A stretch of 64,000 bases of DNA from CBIHON01 sp966211965 (lineage in GTDB: Bacteria; Pseudomonadota; Gammaproteobacteria; Burkholderiales; Burkholderiaceae_D): positions 62,001-126,000 of the forward strand of contig CBIHON010000009.1 in assembly GCA_966211965.1 (NCBI GenBank), given 5' to 3'. The position numbers and the translations under genes are program-made. The notes below the pieces were generated by a model. That model saw nothing but the letters and a program-made list of their open reading frames with translations, ran no database searches and was not told the DNA's origin. This document shows, in pieces, positions 1 through 8,598 of the stretch; the stretch's first letter is position 1, and every line of letters begins with the position of its first letter.

Positions 1-1
1 C

Positions 2-331
2 GTAGGCAAGAGCGGGCAAGCGCTATCGACCATCGACGTGTCCACGGCGGCCGGGGCTAATAACGCGATTGTCGCAATCGATAACGCGATTTCCTCGCTT
101 AACTCCAGCCGCGCGAATCTCGGTGCGATCCAGAACCGCTTCGCGTCCACGATCTCGACCCTGCAGTCCACGGCGGAGAACCTGACCGCCGCCCGTAGCC
201 GGATCACGGACGCAGACTTTGCGGCAGAAACGGCCAACCTGACTCGCGGCCAGATTCTGCAGCAGGCAGGTACGGCGATGTTGGCCCAGGCGAATGGTCT
301 GCCTAACGGCGTGTTGGCTCTGTTACGTTAA
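2..331 (+). CDS. fliC: Flagellin, C-terminal part (5' end outside window)
   Basis: This is the last 109 codons of a flagellin, the filament subunit exported by the flagellar type III system. The frame is open from base 2, so the gene starts upstream of the window. The visible part is the conserved C-terminal D1/D0 coiled-coil region: it has the stretches SRANLGAIQNRF, ITDADFAAETANLTRGQIL and the terminal VLALLR. These are diagnostic for flagellins. The variable surface domains, which would carry any glycan, lie outside the window. A strong terminator follows directly, so the gene is probably its own transcription unit, separate from flaG-fliD-fliT. Confidence 0.97.
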   Translation, partial: VGKSGQALSTIDVSTAAGANNAIVAIDNAISSLNSSRANLGAIQNRFASTISTLQSTAENLTAARSRITDADFAAETANLTRGQILQQAGTAMLAQANGLPNGVLALLR

Positions 332-353
332 TAAAAGCAGCAATGCGGTAACT

Positions 354-383
354 AACCCGGCCGTTTTTTCGGCCGGGTTTTTT
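354..383 (+). terminator. Rho-independent terminator after flagellin gene
   Basis: A perfect 10-bp stem, AACCCGGCCG against CGGCCGGGTT, closes a loop of six T residues. The downstream arm runs into a tract of six T in a row. It lies 22 bases after the flagellin stop codon and ends 17 bases before the flaG start, so it separates the abundant flagellin message from the flaG-fliD genes. Confidence 0.93.
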
Positions 384-400
384 CCATAAAGGAGAATAAA

Positions 401-775
401 ATGCTGATCTCTCAAGTAACAACCGGGGGATATAGCCCGCCTGCTCCAGCCGAACCGCCTTCTCATGCAGTTGCGCCGAATGCAGCAGCTCCACCCTCCA
501 TTCCGGTCGAATTGCCGGCCAAGGCAGTTCAGTCGACCGACGCTGCAATAAAAAAAGAGCAGCTTCAAGATGCCGTCAACCAGGCCAACAAAGTCATTCA
601 GACGATGACCAATGACGTGAAATTTACTGTGGATAGCGATACCGGCATCCATGTGGTGAAAGTAGTCGACACCCAGACCGATGAAGTGATCCGCCAATTC
701 CCGTCAGAAGAAATGGTTGAGCTGGCAAAATCCCTGGACAAGCTGCGTGGTTTGATTATTCGCCAGAAGGCGTAG
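401..775 (+). CDS. flaG: FlaG family protein (copy 1)
   Basis: FlaG proteins influence filament length in several polar flagellates; the mechanism is not well known. The 124-residue product has a Pro/Ala-rich, probably disordered N-terminal 45 residues. The conserved FlaG domain follows, with VDSDTGIHVVKVVD and the terminal EVIRQFPSEEMVELA motif. A clear AAGGAG ribosome site lies 8 bases before the ATG. It sits between the flagellin and fliD, the usual place. A second copy of the same length lies beyond the glycan gene block at 22776, and the two share the C-terminal (V/I)IRQ(F/I)P(S/T)EE region. Confidence 0.9.
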   Translation: MLISQVTTGGYSPPAPAEPPSHAVAPNAAAPPSIPVELPAKAVQSTDAAIKKEQLQDAVNQANKVIQTMTNDVKFTVDSDTGIHVVKVVDTQTDEVIRQFPSEEMVELAKSLDKLRGLIIRQKA

Positions 776-894
776 TGGACGTTGCCATTGAATAGGGCCG
801 CAAACGAACCTCTTTCCCCCGGATGGTTGGAACATAGCTCATGTTATTGTATTGTGAAGTTTAAACATCAGTAGAAGCACTCAAGGAGATAATC

Positions 895-3800
895 ATGTCC
901 ATTTCATCACCGGGTATCGGATCAAATCTGGATGTGAATGGCCTCGTCTCCAAACTGATGGCGGTTGAAAGTCAACCGCTTACCGTTTTGCAAAAAAAGG
1001 AAGCCAGCTTTCAGGCCAAGCTGTCAGCTTACGGCACACTCAAAGGTGCGTTGGCCTCGTTCCAGTCATCGGTCTCGGCGCTGAATTCCGTCTCCAAGTT
1101 CCAGGCCATGTCGGCTACGTCCGCGGACACGAGTATCCTGTCGGCATCCGCAACCAGCGCTGCCCTCCCTGGGAACTATGCAGTGACAGTGACCAATCTG
1201 GCCCAGGCCCAGAGTATTTCTTCCGCCGCGCAGAGCAGCACAACCGCCGCCATCGGTACGGGAAGCGCCACTACACTTACGTTCCAGTTCGGGACAATCA
1301 GCGGCGGCGCACTGGCAAGCGGGACTTACACCGGCTCGACTTTTACCCAGGATGCTACCCAGGCTACCGGCACCGTCGTGATCGACAGTACCAATAATTC
1401 ACTGCAGGGAATCCGCGACGCGATCAATGCAGCAAAAATTGGCGTGACCGCCTCCATTGTCAGCGACGGCAATGCGACCACCCCCTATCATTTGCTGTTG
1501 ACCTCGAACAGCACGGGTTTATCGAAGAGCATGAAGATCACTTCCAGCGGGGGAGACGCTTCGATCACCAACCTGCTCGGATATGATCCGGCCGGCACGC
1601 AAAACCTGACCCAAACTGCAGTTGCACAAAATGCATCCCTGGCCGTCAATGGATTATCGATCAGCAGCGCATCTAACGCGGTAACAGGCGCGATCAGCGG
1701 CGCGACACTCAACTTGACCAAAGCCGGCACCACCAACCTGACCGTGGCGAACGATACGGCTGGTGTAGTGTCGGCAGTCCAGGCCTTGGTCACTTCCTAT
1801 AACACGACCAACAAATCGCTGAACAGCCTGACTCGGGTGGATCCGGCCACCAAGGTGCCCGGCTTGCTGGTGGGGGACGCGTCGACACAGCTGATCCAGG
1901 CCCGTATGCGCGGCACGCTGGCGACCGCGCTTTCCGGCTTGGGCAGCAATACTTTGACGAATATTTCGCAGATCGGCGTGACTTTCCTTAAAGATGGGAC
2001 CTTGTCGCTCGATACCGCCAAACTGCAAGCAGCGCTGACCGCCAATCCCGGCGAATTCGCCCAGCTATTTACAGCGTACGGAAAACCGACCGACAGCCTG
2101 GTGAGTTATGTCAGCGCCAGCGGCAATGCCAAACCCGGCAGCTACGCGGTATCCGTCACCAACCTGGCGACACAAGGCAAGGTTGTCGGGTCTGCTGCGG
2201 TAACAACGCCGCTGACGATTACCACCGGCGTAAATGACCAGTTGACCTTGACTGTGAACGGCAATAGCGCCACCGTAACGCTAGCCGCCGGAACATATGC
2301 AACCGCCACTACGCTGGCCGCGCAGATCCAATCTGCAATCAATGGCAATACGACGTTTTCCAGCGCCGGAATCACCGTCAACGCCACGCAATCGGGAGGT
2401 GTCCTGACCTTGACGTCTGACCGCTACGGCTCCGCCTCCAGCGTCAGCGTTACCGGCGGCACCGCCATTACCGCATTGTTCGGCTCGGCGCCGACCTCCA
2501 CTGCCGGCACCGATGTTGCCGGCACGATCAACGGTGTGGCAACGCAAGGCAAGACGGTCGGATCGAACAAGGCGACCCAGGCAATCCAGACCGGCGCCGC
2601 GGCGGTCACCTCATTGACAGTTAATGGAGCCAGTAATAACGACAAATTGTTGGTCGCAGTCGATGGCGGCGCCGCGATTTCGGTAACGCTTACGGCGGGT
2701 GCTCCCTACGCAAGCGCAGCCGCGTTTGCCTCCCAAGTGCAAACCGACATTAACGCTGCCCTGACGGCGGCGGGACAGCCGGCCCATCAAGTCACGGTCA
2801 CCGAGAGCGGCGGCATACTAAGCATTAAGTCAAATAGTTTCGGCTCCACGTCCAGCGTCAGCGTCACGAATGACACGGCCGGATTTCCCGGCAACACCGG
2901 CGCGACAAATCTGTTTGGCGGCACACCCACTGCCTCCACCGTTTCGACAATTTCTGCAGGTGTAAATGACCAGTTGACGCTGTCGGTGGATGGCACCAGT
3001 ACGACCGTTACCCTTGCCGCCGGCACCTACACCGCGAGTGCGCTTGCTACCCAGATCCAGACTGCCGTCAATGCCGATGCCGCAATTATTGCAGCGGGCA
3101 AATCGGTCAGCGTGACGCAATCCGGTGACGTGCTGACCCTTGCTTCGAGCCGTTTCGGTGCCGGCTCCACCTTGACCATCACGGGTGGCAGCGGGCTCAC
3201 CAATTTATTCGGAGCGGCGCCGACTTCGACCACGGGCGCCCTGACCGGCGTGGCTGCTACGGGCTCCGGCCAATATCTCACGGCGGCAACGGGCTTGCAG
3301 GGCACATCCATAGGCTCGGACAAGGGCACGCAGGCGCAGCGGGTGGGATCGAGTGCCGCCGGCTTGACGATTACAGGCGGCAGCAATGATACGCTAACCC
3401 TCTCGATCGACGGCGCGGCGCCAGTGACCGCTACCCTCACCGCGAATACCTATACGGCGGCAACGCTGGCGACGGAAGTTGAGACCCAAATCAATGCCGC
3501 ACTTACCCTCGCAGGCCAGACGGGTCAGGTTACCGTTACGGAAAGCGGGGGGATACTCAGCATTACATCCGCCAAATTTGGTGCAGCTTCGAACGTCAGT
3601 GCCGTCACGGGTAACGGTGCCGCGAACCTGCTTGGCGCGACACAGACCAACTCGGCGGTTTCAAAAATTACCGCGGGCGTGAATGATCAGTTGGCACTCA
3701 CGGTCGATGGCGTCAGCGGCACAGTCACACTGGCAGCCGGAACCTATACCGCAGCCACGCTTGCTGCGCAAATCCAGTCCGCGGTCAATGCCACGCCAGC

Positions 3801-4296
3801 CTTTTCCACTGCGGGCAAAACAATCAGCGTAACGCAGACCGCAGGCGTATTTACGTTAACATCAGGCAGCAGCGGCACCAGTTCCAAAGTCCAGGTCACC
3901 GGGGGCACGGCCCGAACCAATTTATTAGGCGCGACACAGACCGAAACCACCGGCAATGCAAACAGCAACGATGCGGGCGACATCAAATTGCAGATTGTCG
4001 GCGGCACTACCGGTTCTCGCGGCACGGTCAATTTTTCCCAGGGCTATGCTTACAATCTCAATACGCTGCTTAACAACATGTTGTCGAGTAGCGGGCCTCT
4101 GTCGAGCAGTGCCGACGGCATCAACAAAAACATCGACGCTCTTCACCGAAGAGCAGACGCTTTGACGGTCCAGTTGACTGCCACCGAGAAACGCTATCGG
4201 GCACAATTCACCGCCCTGGATTTACTAGTTGGAAAGCTGAGCACGACGAGCAGCTTTCTCACCCAGCAATTGGCGAACTTACCAAAAATCAGTTGA
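895..4296 (+). CDS. fliD: Flagellar filament cap protein FliD, unusually long
   Basis: FliD caps the filament tip and assists flagellin folding and insertion. The N-terminal FliD domain is visible at residues 1-100 (SSPGIGSNLDVNGLVSKLM), followed by Ser/Thr/Ala-rich middle domains. The C-terminal coiled-coil domain is at about 1025-1133 (AYNLNTLLNNML, then SSADGINKNIDALHRRADAL). At 1133 residues it is more than twice the usual 450-500. The excess is a run of five degenerate repeats of about 100 residues at about 441-1018; removing it leaves about 555 residues. AAGGAG lies 7 bases before the ATG. No sigma-28 site was found in the 119 bases upstream, so transcription may come from before flaG. 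The stop is followed closely by fliT. Confidence 0.95.
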   Translation: MSISSPGIGSNLDVNGLVSKLMAVESQPLTVLQKKEASFQAKLSAYGTLKGALASFQSSVSALNSVSKFQAMSATSADTSILSASATSAALPGNYAVTVTNLAQAQSISSAAQSSTTAAIGTGSATTLTFQFGTISGGALASGTYTGSTFTQDATQATGTVVIDSTNNSLQGIRDAINAAKIGVTASIVSDGNATTPYHLLLTSNSTGLSKSMKITSSGGDASITNLLGYDPAGTQNLTQTAVAQNASLAVNGLSISSASNAVTGAISGATLNLTKAGTTNLTVANDTAGVVSAVQALVTSYNTTNKSLNSLTRVDPATKVPGLLVGDASTQLIQARMRGTLATALSGLGSNTLTNISQIGVTFLKDGTLSLDTAKLQAALTANPGEFAQLFTAYGKPTDSLVSYVSASGNAKPGSYAVSVTNLATQGKVVGSAAVTTPLTITTGVNDQLTLTVNGNSATVTLAAGTYATATTLAAQIQSAINGNTTFSSAGITVNATQSGGVLTLTSDRYGSASSVSVTGGTAITALFGSAPTSTAGTDVAGTINGVATQGKTVGSNKATQAIQTGAAAVTSLTVNGASNNDKLLVAVDGGAAISVTLTAGAPYASAAAFASQVQTDINAALTAAGQPAHQVTVTESGGILSIKSNSFGSTSSVSVTNDTAGFPGNTGATNLFGGTPTASTVSTISAGVNDQLTLSVDGTSTTVTLAAGTYTASALATQIQTAVNADAAIIAAGKSVSVTQSGDVLTLASSRFGAGSTLTITGGSGLTNLFGAAPTSTTGALTGVAATGSGQYLTAATGLQGTSIGSDKGTQAQRVGSSAAGLTITGGSNDTLTLSIDGAAPVTATLTANTYTAATLATEVETQINAALTLAGQTGQVTVTESGGILSITSAKFGAASNVSAVTGNGAANLLGATQTNSAVSKITAGVNDQLALTVDGVSGTVTLAAGTYTAATLAAQIQSAVNATPAFSTAGKTISVTQTAGVFTLTSGSSGTSSKVQVTGGTARTNLLGATQTETTGNANSNDAGDIKLQIVGGTTGSRGTVNFSQGYAYNLNTLLNNMLSSSGPLSSSADGINKNIDALHRRADALTVQLTATEKRYRAQFTALDLLVGKLSTTSSFLTQQLANLPKIS
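2215..3948 (+). repeat. Five degenerate ~100-residue repeats inside fliD
   Basis: The encoded unit begins with a (G)VNDQL(T/A)L-type strand, then VTLAAGTYTAATLA, an (A/T)QIQ(S/T)AVN helix, a (S/T)VTQSGGVLTLTS strand pair, a VTGG or similar turn and a (N/T)LFG(A/S)(A/T)PT tail. Copies lie at about residues 441-535, 572-678, 684-781, 822-918 and 923-1018. Copies 2 and 4 are a subtype with NNDKLLVAVDG or NDTLTLSIDG and VTVTESGGILSI, so the layout alternates as A-B-A-B-A. The unit resembles the flagellin-hook IN-type motif repeats seen in variable regions of flagellin-family proteins. DNA identity is only moderate, so the expansion is not recent. Confidence 0.88.
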
Positions 4297-4304
4297 TAAG
4301 AAAT

Positions 4305-4628
4305 ATGATCGCCTCCGAATTGATCGCACGCTATGAGACCATGTGGCACCTCTCTCAGCAAATGCTGACAGCTGCCAAACAAGCCGAATGGGAACGCCTG
4401 GTAGAGCTGGAGCAGACACGCGCCATCACTATCGAAGAACTGAAGCGTGAAGATAAAATTTTGTGGCAAACTGCTGAAGGCACGAAAAAAGAAACGCTAA
4501 TCCGCGCCATCATGGCTGCTGACGCCGAAGTCAAGACATTGACCGAGTCCTGGATGGAGCAAATTCAAGAAACCCTGGGCAGCATGGGTACCGAAAAAAA
4601 ATTAAAAAAGGCTTACACCACATTTTAG
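4305..4628 (+). CDS. fliT: FliT-like export chaperone (copy 1)
   Basis: This is a small helical protein (107 residues) of the FliT family, the cytoplasmic chaperone that binds FliD before export and in enterics also restrains FlhDC. It lies 8 bases after fliD, the expected position. Visible features are the N-terminal helix with YETMWHLSQQML, an amphipathic middle and a lysine-rich tail KKLKKAYTTF. The ATG at 4305 was chosen over an upstream TTG that overlaps the fliD stop. A paralogue at 23836 ends with a matching RKLSKAY tail. Sequence conservation in FliT is low, so the call leans partly on context. Confidence 0.8.
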   Translation: MIASELIARYETMWHLSQQMLTAAKQAEWERLVELEQTRAITIEELKREDKILWQTAEGTKKETLIRAIMAADAEVKTLTESWMEQIQETLGSMGTEKKLKKAYTTF

Positions 4629-4666
4629 AAAATCAGCCGCCGTGCCGCTGGGTAAATCGACCCCGA

Positions 4667-5494
4667 TCAAATACGCTTCAAGTACCCATCCGGCGCCACG
4701 GTAATCAGCAACTTGTTTTCCACTGTCTTGTCGATCTCGAAGTCGAGCGCCGCGCCGTCGGCTGCCGCACGCCCATCCTTTTTCACGCGGCGCAAATATT
4801 CCCAAACAGCAGTCTTGGGATTATCGCCGACCGCCCATGGGCGATCCGGAAATGTATCGTCGGGCAAATCCTCGATCACCGTATCGAAAACGCAGCAATA
4901 ACTGCCTTTGCTCGTCAGCGGCGCGTAGGCCTCCAGTTCGGCCAGGACATGTTCGTGCGTATGATTCGAGTCCAGACACACCATGATCCGTTGATAGCCT
5001 TTCGCGATCTCTGTCACTTGGGCAATGATGTCCGGCGCAACCGATGAACCCTGAATCATGTCGATGCGATGCGCCATCGGGTGCGATTCGATTGCGGCAC
5101 GGTTATGCGCGCGAATGTCAATGTCCAGACCAAGCACGCGGCGGCGCGTGTGGCGCGGATCAAGTGTGGTGCCTGCCTCGACCGCCTCACAGTAATCCAG
5201 CATCGCCAGCATGGAAGCGCTCATGATCAGCGAACCGCCATGCGCAATGCCGGTTTCGATGATGAGATCGGGTTTGACCTGCCAGATCAGTTCCTGCATC
5301 GCGACCATATCGATCGGGGTTTGAATGATCGGACGACCCAGCGATGAAAAGTTGTACATGTATTTTTGCTGAAAGGCGCGCAGCAACCATTGCAGTGACG
5401 CCTGCTTCCAGGCCGTATCGGATGCATAGGAGGCGATACGTTGCGCCGTTTCCCCTGCAAACATTGCAATCGGATCTTCCGTCTTGTTTTTCAT
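4667..5494 (-). CDS. CmcI/cephalosporin hydroxylase-family protein, probable SAM-dependent methyltransferase
   Basis: The 275-residue protein belongs to the CmcI family, which has a Rossmann methyltransferase fold and is common in surface-polysaccharide clusters despite the name cephalosporin hydroxylase. The SAM-binding segment is LIIETGIAHGGSLIM near residue 77, followed by an acidic VLGLDIDIRAHN strand and a VCLDSNHTHEHVLAELEAY segment typical of the family. It is the last gene of the minus-strand glycan block and starts by TGATG overlap with the preceding reductase stop. It converges on fliT with only 38 bases between them. The likely role is O-methylation of a sugar; the substrate is unknown. 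Confidence 0.75.
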   Translation of the reverse strand: MKNKTEDPIAMFAGETAQRIASYASDTAWKQASLQWLLRAFQQKYMYNFSSLGRPIIQTPIDMVAMQELIWQVKPDLIIETGIAHGGSLIMSASMLAMLDYCEAVEAGTTLDPRHTRRRVLGLDIDIRAHNRAAIESHPMAHRIDMIQGSSVAPDIIAQVTEIAKGYQRIMVCLDSNHTHEHVLAELEAYAPLTSKGSYCCVFDTVIEDLPDDTFPDRPWAVGDNPKTAVWEYLRRVKKDGRAAADGAALDFEIDKTVENKLLITVAPDGYLKRI

Positions 5495-6321
5495 CAGTCT
5501 TGTTCCTGTTCCGTGCTATCGCTTATATCCAATAGAAGGTTCAAATCATCAAGCAGCGATACCGGCGTGAAGCCGAATTCCGCCTTCACGCGCTCAACAT
5601 CAATCCGGACAAATGTCCGGCGTATGGCACTCTCTTCAAATTCAACAACCTTCCCGGTCAATTGCCTCAGTTTGCCTGCAAGCTCGGCATGACTTACGGA
5701 GGTCCCGCTCGCCACATTGTATAAACGCTTGCGCCCCGAAAGTGCAATATCCTCCAGCAGTACCAGTACATCGGCGAGAGCAACATAGTCTTTCGCCGAT
5801 TCCGGCGCTTCCCGGATTATCACTTTGCCTGCCGCTTTTAATTCCGCAAGTATGGCCGCCAAAAATGTATGCCTGCTCTGACCGATGCCATAAACGTTCG
5901 AGAGCCGCGCGACGCGGATATGCGGATGGTTTTGTCCAAGGCATAAGGCCTCGCCCATCAGCTTGCTGATGTCATAAAGACCGTCCGCATCAGGCAAAAC
6001 GGGAAGCGGCGTATCCTCGTGCGCGACGCTCTCGTGGGCAAGCCTGCCATAAACACGCGTACTCGACAGGTACAGCCAAGAGTCGAAACGGGAAGTCCTA
6101 AGCAGCCGCGTCAGTTTTACGACATGTGCGTCCACCGTGTCGAACGGCCGTGTCCGGAAGTCTCCTGTCAAACCAATAGCATAGATCACATGACCCAAAT
6201 CCGCACCAATGATTTCATCTTCACCACGTACCGGTGCCCGCACCTCATGGCCTTTGCGTTCCAAATACTCCACCAGATTCCTGCCGATGAACCCGCTGCC
6301 GCCGAAGACCGTGAACTTCAT
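5494..6321 (-). CDS. NAD(P)-dependent sugar epimerase/dehydratase (extended SDR)
   Basis: This is an extended short-chain dehydrogenase acting on nucleotide sugars. The NAD-binding FGGSGFIGRNL lies at the N-terminus, LSSTRVYG supplies the catalytic serine/threonine strand and YDISK holds the catalytic Tyr and Lys. At 275 residues it is a little short, typical of terminal reductases or 4-epimerases that finish a deoxysugar. The ATG at 6321 was chosen over one three codons upstream because it makes an ATGA overlap with the preceding acyltransferase stop. Placed downstream of a CDP-glucose-type pathway with a C-methyltransferase, it may reduce the 4-keto group of the branched sugar. The exact reaction cannot be read from sequence. 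Confidence 0.8.
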   Translation of the reverse strand: MKFTVFGGSGFIGRNLVEYLERKGHEVRAPVRGEDEIIGADLGHVIYAIGLTGDFRTRPFDTVDAHVVKLTRLLRTSRFDSWLYLSSTRVYGRLAHESVAHEDTPLPVLPDADGLYDISKLMGEALCLGQNHPHIRVARLSNVYGIGQSRHTFLAAILAELKAAGKVIIREAPESAKDYVALADVLVLLEDIALSGRKRLYNVASGTSVSHAELAGKLRQLTGKVVEFEESAIRRTFVRIDVERVKAEFGFTPVSLLDDLNLLLDISDSTEQEQD

Positions 6322-6809
6322 TCGCGCCATCCCATCAAGCGCAGCGGATTGCCGGCCTGGATGCTGTAAGCCGGAATCTCTCCCCGCACCAGGGACATCG
6401 CACCGATGACACAGCCGCGCCGCAAGATCGTGCCGTCGAGCAGGATGCAGCCGGCGCCGATCCAGACGTCGTCTTCGACCACGATGCCGCCTTTACCAAC
6501 CTCGAATCCCTGCTGTTGAATCAGTATCGAACGATCACGGAAGGCATGATTGACCGGGGCAAAAACACAATTCGCCGCCACCGATACATGGTTGCCGATC
6601 ACGATGCCATTGCCGGTGTAGAGCACGCAGCCGGCATTGAGAACGGTGTGATGCCCCATCTCGACATCGCCGCTGCCGCCAGCGGGCTTGAACTTGACGA
6701 AACTATCGATGACGCAATATGCCCCGATCACGATGCGCGTACCGCGAACCGAATCTTCGATGTCGGCGAGTGCGGATATGCGCGCGGTCGGGTCGGCAAT
6801 AATCGTCAT
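6318..6809 (-). CDS. Left-handed beta-helix (hexapeptide) acyltransferase
   Basis: The 163-residue protein is built of hexapeptide repeats, for example VIGAYCVIDSFVKF, VIGNHVSVAANCVF and VEDDVWIGAGCILLDG, followed by the family C-terminal loop IPAYSIQAGNPLR. Such enzymes transfer acetyl or similar groups from CoA to sugar hydroxyl or amino groups. The His in FAPVNHAF is in the usual catalytic position. The ATG at 6809 gives an ATGA overlap with the methyltransferase stop and has AGGGAG just upstream; a longer reading from 6878 runs through the upstream gene in another frame and was discarded. It probably acetylates the sugar made by the neighbouring genes. Confidence 0.83.
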   Translation of the reverse strand: MTIIADPTARISALADIEDSVRGTRIVIGAYCVIDSFVKFKPAGGSGDVEMGHHTVLNAGCVLYTGNGIVIGNHVSVAANCVFAPVNHAFRDRSILIQQQGFEVGKGGIVVEDDVWIGAGCILLDGTILRRGCVIGAMSLVRGEIPAYSIQAGNPLRLMGWRE

Positions 6810-8041
6810 TCTCCCTGCCCCCAAATTTTCAACTGCGGCACCGCGACAACGAACTCGCCCCCCCACTCCCGCACACAAGCTTGCTGCGCACTCACTTCGG
6901 CAGCAATGTTCCAGGGAAGAATCAGCACCACGTCCGGCCGCCGCTCACGCAGTGCATCGGGATGAAGAATCGGGATACGCGACCCCGGCATGAATTTTCC
7001 TTGCTTCGACGGCGCAGCATCGCAAACATAGGGCAGCAAATCGGATTTGATGCCGGCATGGTTGAGGAGCGTGTTGCCCTTGGCCGCAGCACCGTAAGCA
7101 GCAAGTTTTTTACCGGCACGCTTCTGCTCGATCAGGAATGCCAGCAGATTATCCTTGAGCGTATCGGCACGCGACTGGAAATCCAGATAAATGCGCCGAC
7201 TGCGCATACCGCGCCGCTCCTCCTCCGCCAGCAAGGCCGCGACGGCAGGCGCCTGCGTGCGAGATGCTTCGCAATGACAACCATACACCCGCAGGCTGCC
7301 GCCGTGCGTCGGCAGTTCCTCCACATCCCAGATTCGCAAACCCGCTTGCTCAAAAATGCGGCAAACCGTATGCAGAGCAAGATACGAAAAATGTTCGTGA
7401 TAGACGGTGTCGAACTGCGTGTGTTCGATCAGGCGCATCAGATGGGGAAACTCCAGCGTAATCGTCCCTTCCGGCTTCAAAGCCGCCTTCAATCCGGCGG
7501 TGAAATCATTGATGTCCGGCACATGGGCGTAGACGTTGTTACCGGCAATCAGATCGGCCCGTCTGCCTTCCGCAGCCAGCCGCCGCCCCAGCGCCTCGCC
7601 GAAGAACTCCCGTATGATCGGAACACCAAGCCGCTCGGCTGCAGCGGCAGTGCCCGCGGTCGGCTCGATACCGAGGCAGGGAATGCCGGCGGCAATAAAA
7701 TTTTTCAGCAAGTAGCCATCGTTGGCCGCGACCTCGATGACGAAGCTTTGCGCATCGAGGCCAAGGCGCGCGGTGATAGCGGCCGTATAGCGCGCCGCAT
7801 GCGCCAGCCAACTGCTGGAGGTGGAGGAAAAATAGGCGTAGTCTTCGCTGAACAATTCATCGGCGCGCGCATAGTCTTCGGTCTGTACCAGCCAGCAGTT
7901 TTCGCAGGCGAGCAGGCGCAAGGGATACCACAACTCGGGTTCATGCAACTGCGCTGCGTTCAGATAGGCATTGGACGGCGGCGCCGTGCCCAAATCCAGG
8001 AAAGGAAGCCGCAACTCTGTTTGGCAATGACGGCACTTCAC
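6806..8041 (-). CDS. Sugar C-methyltransferase (NDP-4-keto-deoxysugar type)
   Basis: This has the three-part architecture of nucleotide-sugar C-methyltransferases such as TylC3 and NovU. First is an N-terminal zinc-binding segment (CRHCQTEL, then CENCWLVQ). A SAM-binding Rossmann domain follows with EVAANDGYLLKNF near residue 106. The C-terminal domain carries AAYGAAAKGNTLLN. The YHEHFSY segment holds the His/Glu residues used for catalysis in the family. It would put a branching methyl group on C3 of a 4-keto-6-deoxy sugar, a substrate normally made by RfbF plus RfbG. The GTG at 8041 was chosen because it makes a GTGA overlap with the upstream epimerase. The intact gene contrasts with the destroyed rfbG two genes upstream. 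Confidence 0.87.
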   Translation of the reverse strand: MKCRHCQTELRLPFLDLGTAPPSNAYLNAAQLHEPELWYPLRLLACENCWLVQTEDYARADELFSEDYAYFSSTSSSWLAHAARYTAAITARLGLDAQSFVIEVAANDGYLLKNFIAAGIPCLGIEPTAGTAAAAERLGVPIIREFFGEALGRRLAAEGRRADLIAGNNVYAHVPDINDFTAGLKAALKPEGTITLEFPHLMRLIEHTQFDTVYHEHFSYLALHTVCRIFEQAGLRIWDVEELPTHGGSLRVYGCHCEASRTQAPAVAALLAEEERRGMRSRRIYLDFQSRADTLKDNLLAFLIEQKRAGKKLAAYGAAAKGNTLLNHAGIKSDLLPYVCDAAPSKQGKFMPGSRIPILHPDALRERRPDVVLILPWNIAAEVSAQQACVREWGGEFVVAVPQLKIWGQGE

Positions 8042-8598
8042 CAACGCACTCCTTCAAATTCATCATCCAGCTTCGGATGCGCAGCATCGCGTACCGACAA
8101 CTCCGACACCGGCAAGGGCCACTCGATCGCCAGTCTCTCATCCAGGCAGTGCAGGCCGCGCTCGGCATCCGGCGCATAAACGGCCGAATGGCAATACAAT
8201 AGTTCTACCTCATCACAGAGAGCCTGGAAACCGTGCGCAAATCCTTCCGGAATCAGCATGGAACAATTATTTTCCGCAGACAGCCTCTCCCCATGCCATC
8301 GCAGGAAAGTCGGCGAATCTCGGCGCAGGTCAAGTGCGACATCCCAAATCTCGCCGCGCAGACAGGTGACCAACTTCATCTCCGCACGCGGCGGCAGTTG
8401 AAAATGCAGGCCGCGCACCGTGCCGCGCTTTGCGGTATAGGTGTGATTGATCTGCGCGATCGATTTGATCCATCCGGCAGCCTGCAGCTCTTCCGTGCAA
8501 TACAAGCGCGAGAAAAATCCGCGTGTATCGCCGAGCCGCTGACGGCGGATCAGTTTGAGACCGTCAAGCGGCGTGTCGGCGATTACGAAGCGGCTCAT
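8038..8598 (-). CDS. rfbC: dTDP-4-dehydrorhamnose 3,5-epimerase-like protein (RmlC family)
   Basis: This cupin-fold enzyme resembles RmlC. Family marks are RGFFSRLYC, the catalytic His in RGTVRGLHFQLPP, the KLVTCLRGEIWDVALDLRRDSPTF stretch and IPEGFAHGFQAL. At 186 residues it matches the family length. In CDP-sugar clusters such a protein epimerises the 4-keto intermediate at C3 and/or C5. The ATG at 8598 has GAGGCGAG seven bases upstream and overlaps, as ATGA, the stop of the rfbG remnant. The purine-rich 3' end of the remnant therefore supplies its ribosome site. Whether it still has a substrate is doubtful because the local dehydratase is broken. Confidence 0.85.
   Translation of the reverse strand: MSRFVIADTPLDGLKLIRRQRLGDTRGFFSRLYCTEELQAAGWIKSIAQINHTYTAKRGTVRGLHFQLPPRAEMKLVTCLRGEIWDVALDLRRDSPTFLRWHGERLSAENNCSMLIPEGFAHGFQALCDEVELLYCHSAVYAPDAERGLHCLDERLAIEWPLPVSELSVRDAAHPKLDDEFEGVRW

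Noticed and set aside
2215..3948. Regular repeats in fliD considered as a CRISPR-like or mobile array
   Set aside because: The repeats are long, degenerate, in frame and encode a consistent beta-rich unit; they are protein repeats.
6881..8179. Open frame of 432 codons on the plus strand opposite the C-methyltransferase
   Set aside because: It is antisense to an intact gene with clear zinc and SAM motifs; its own translation resembles nothing.
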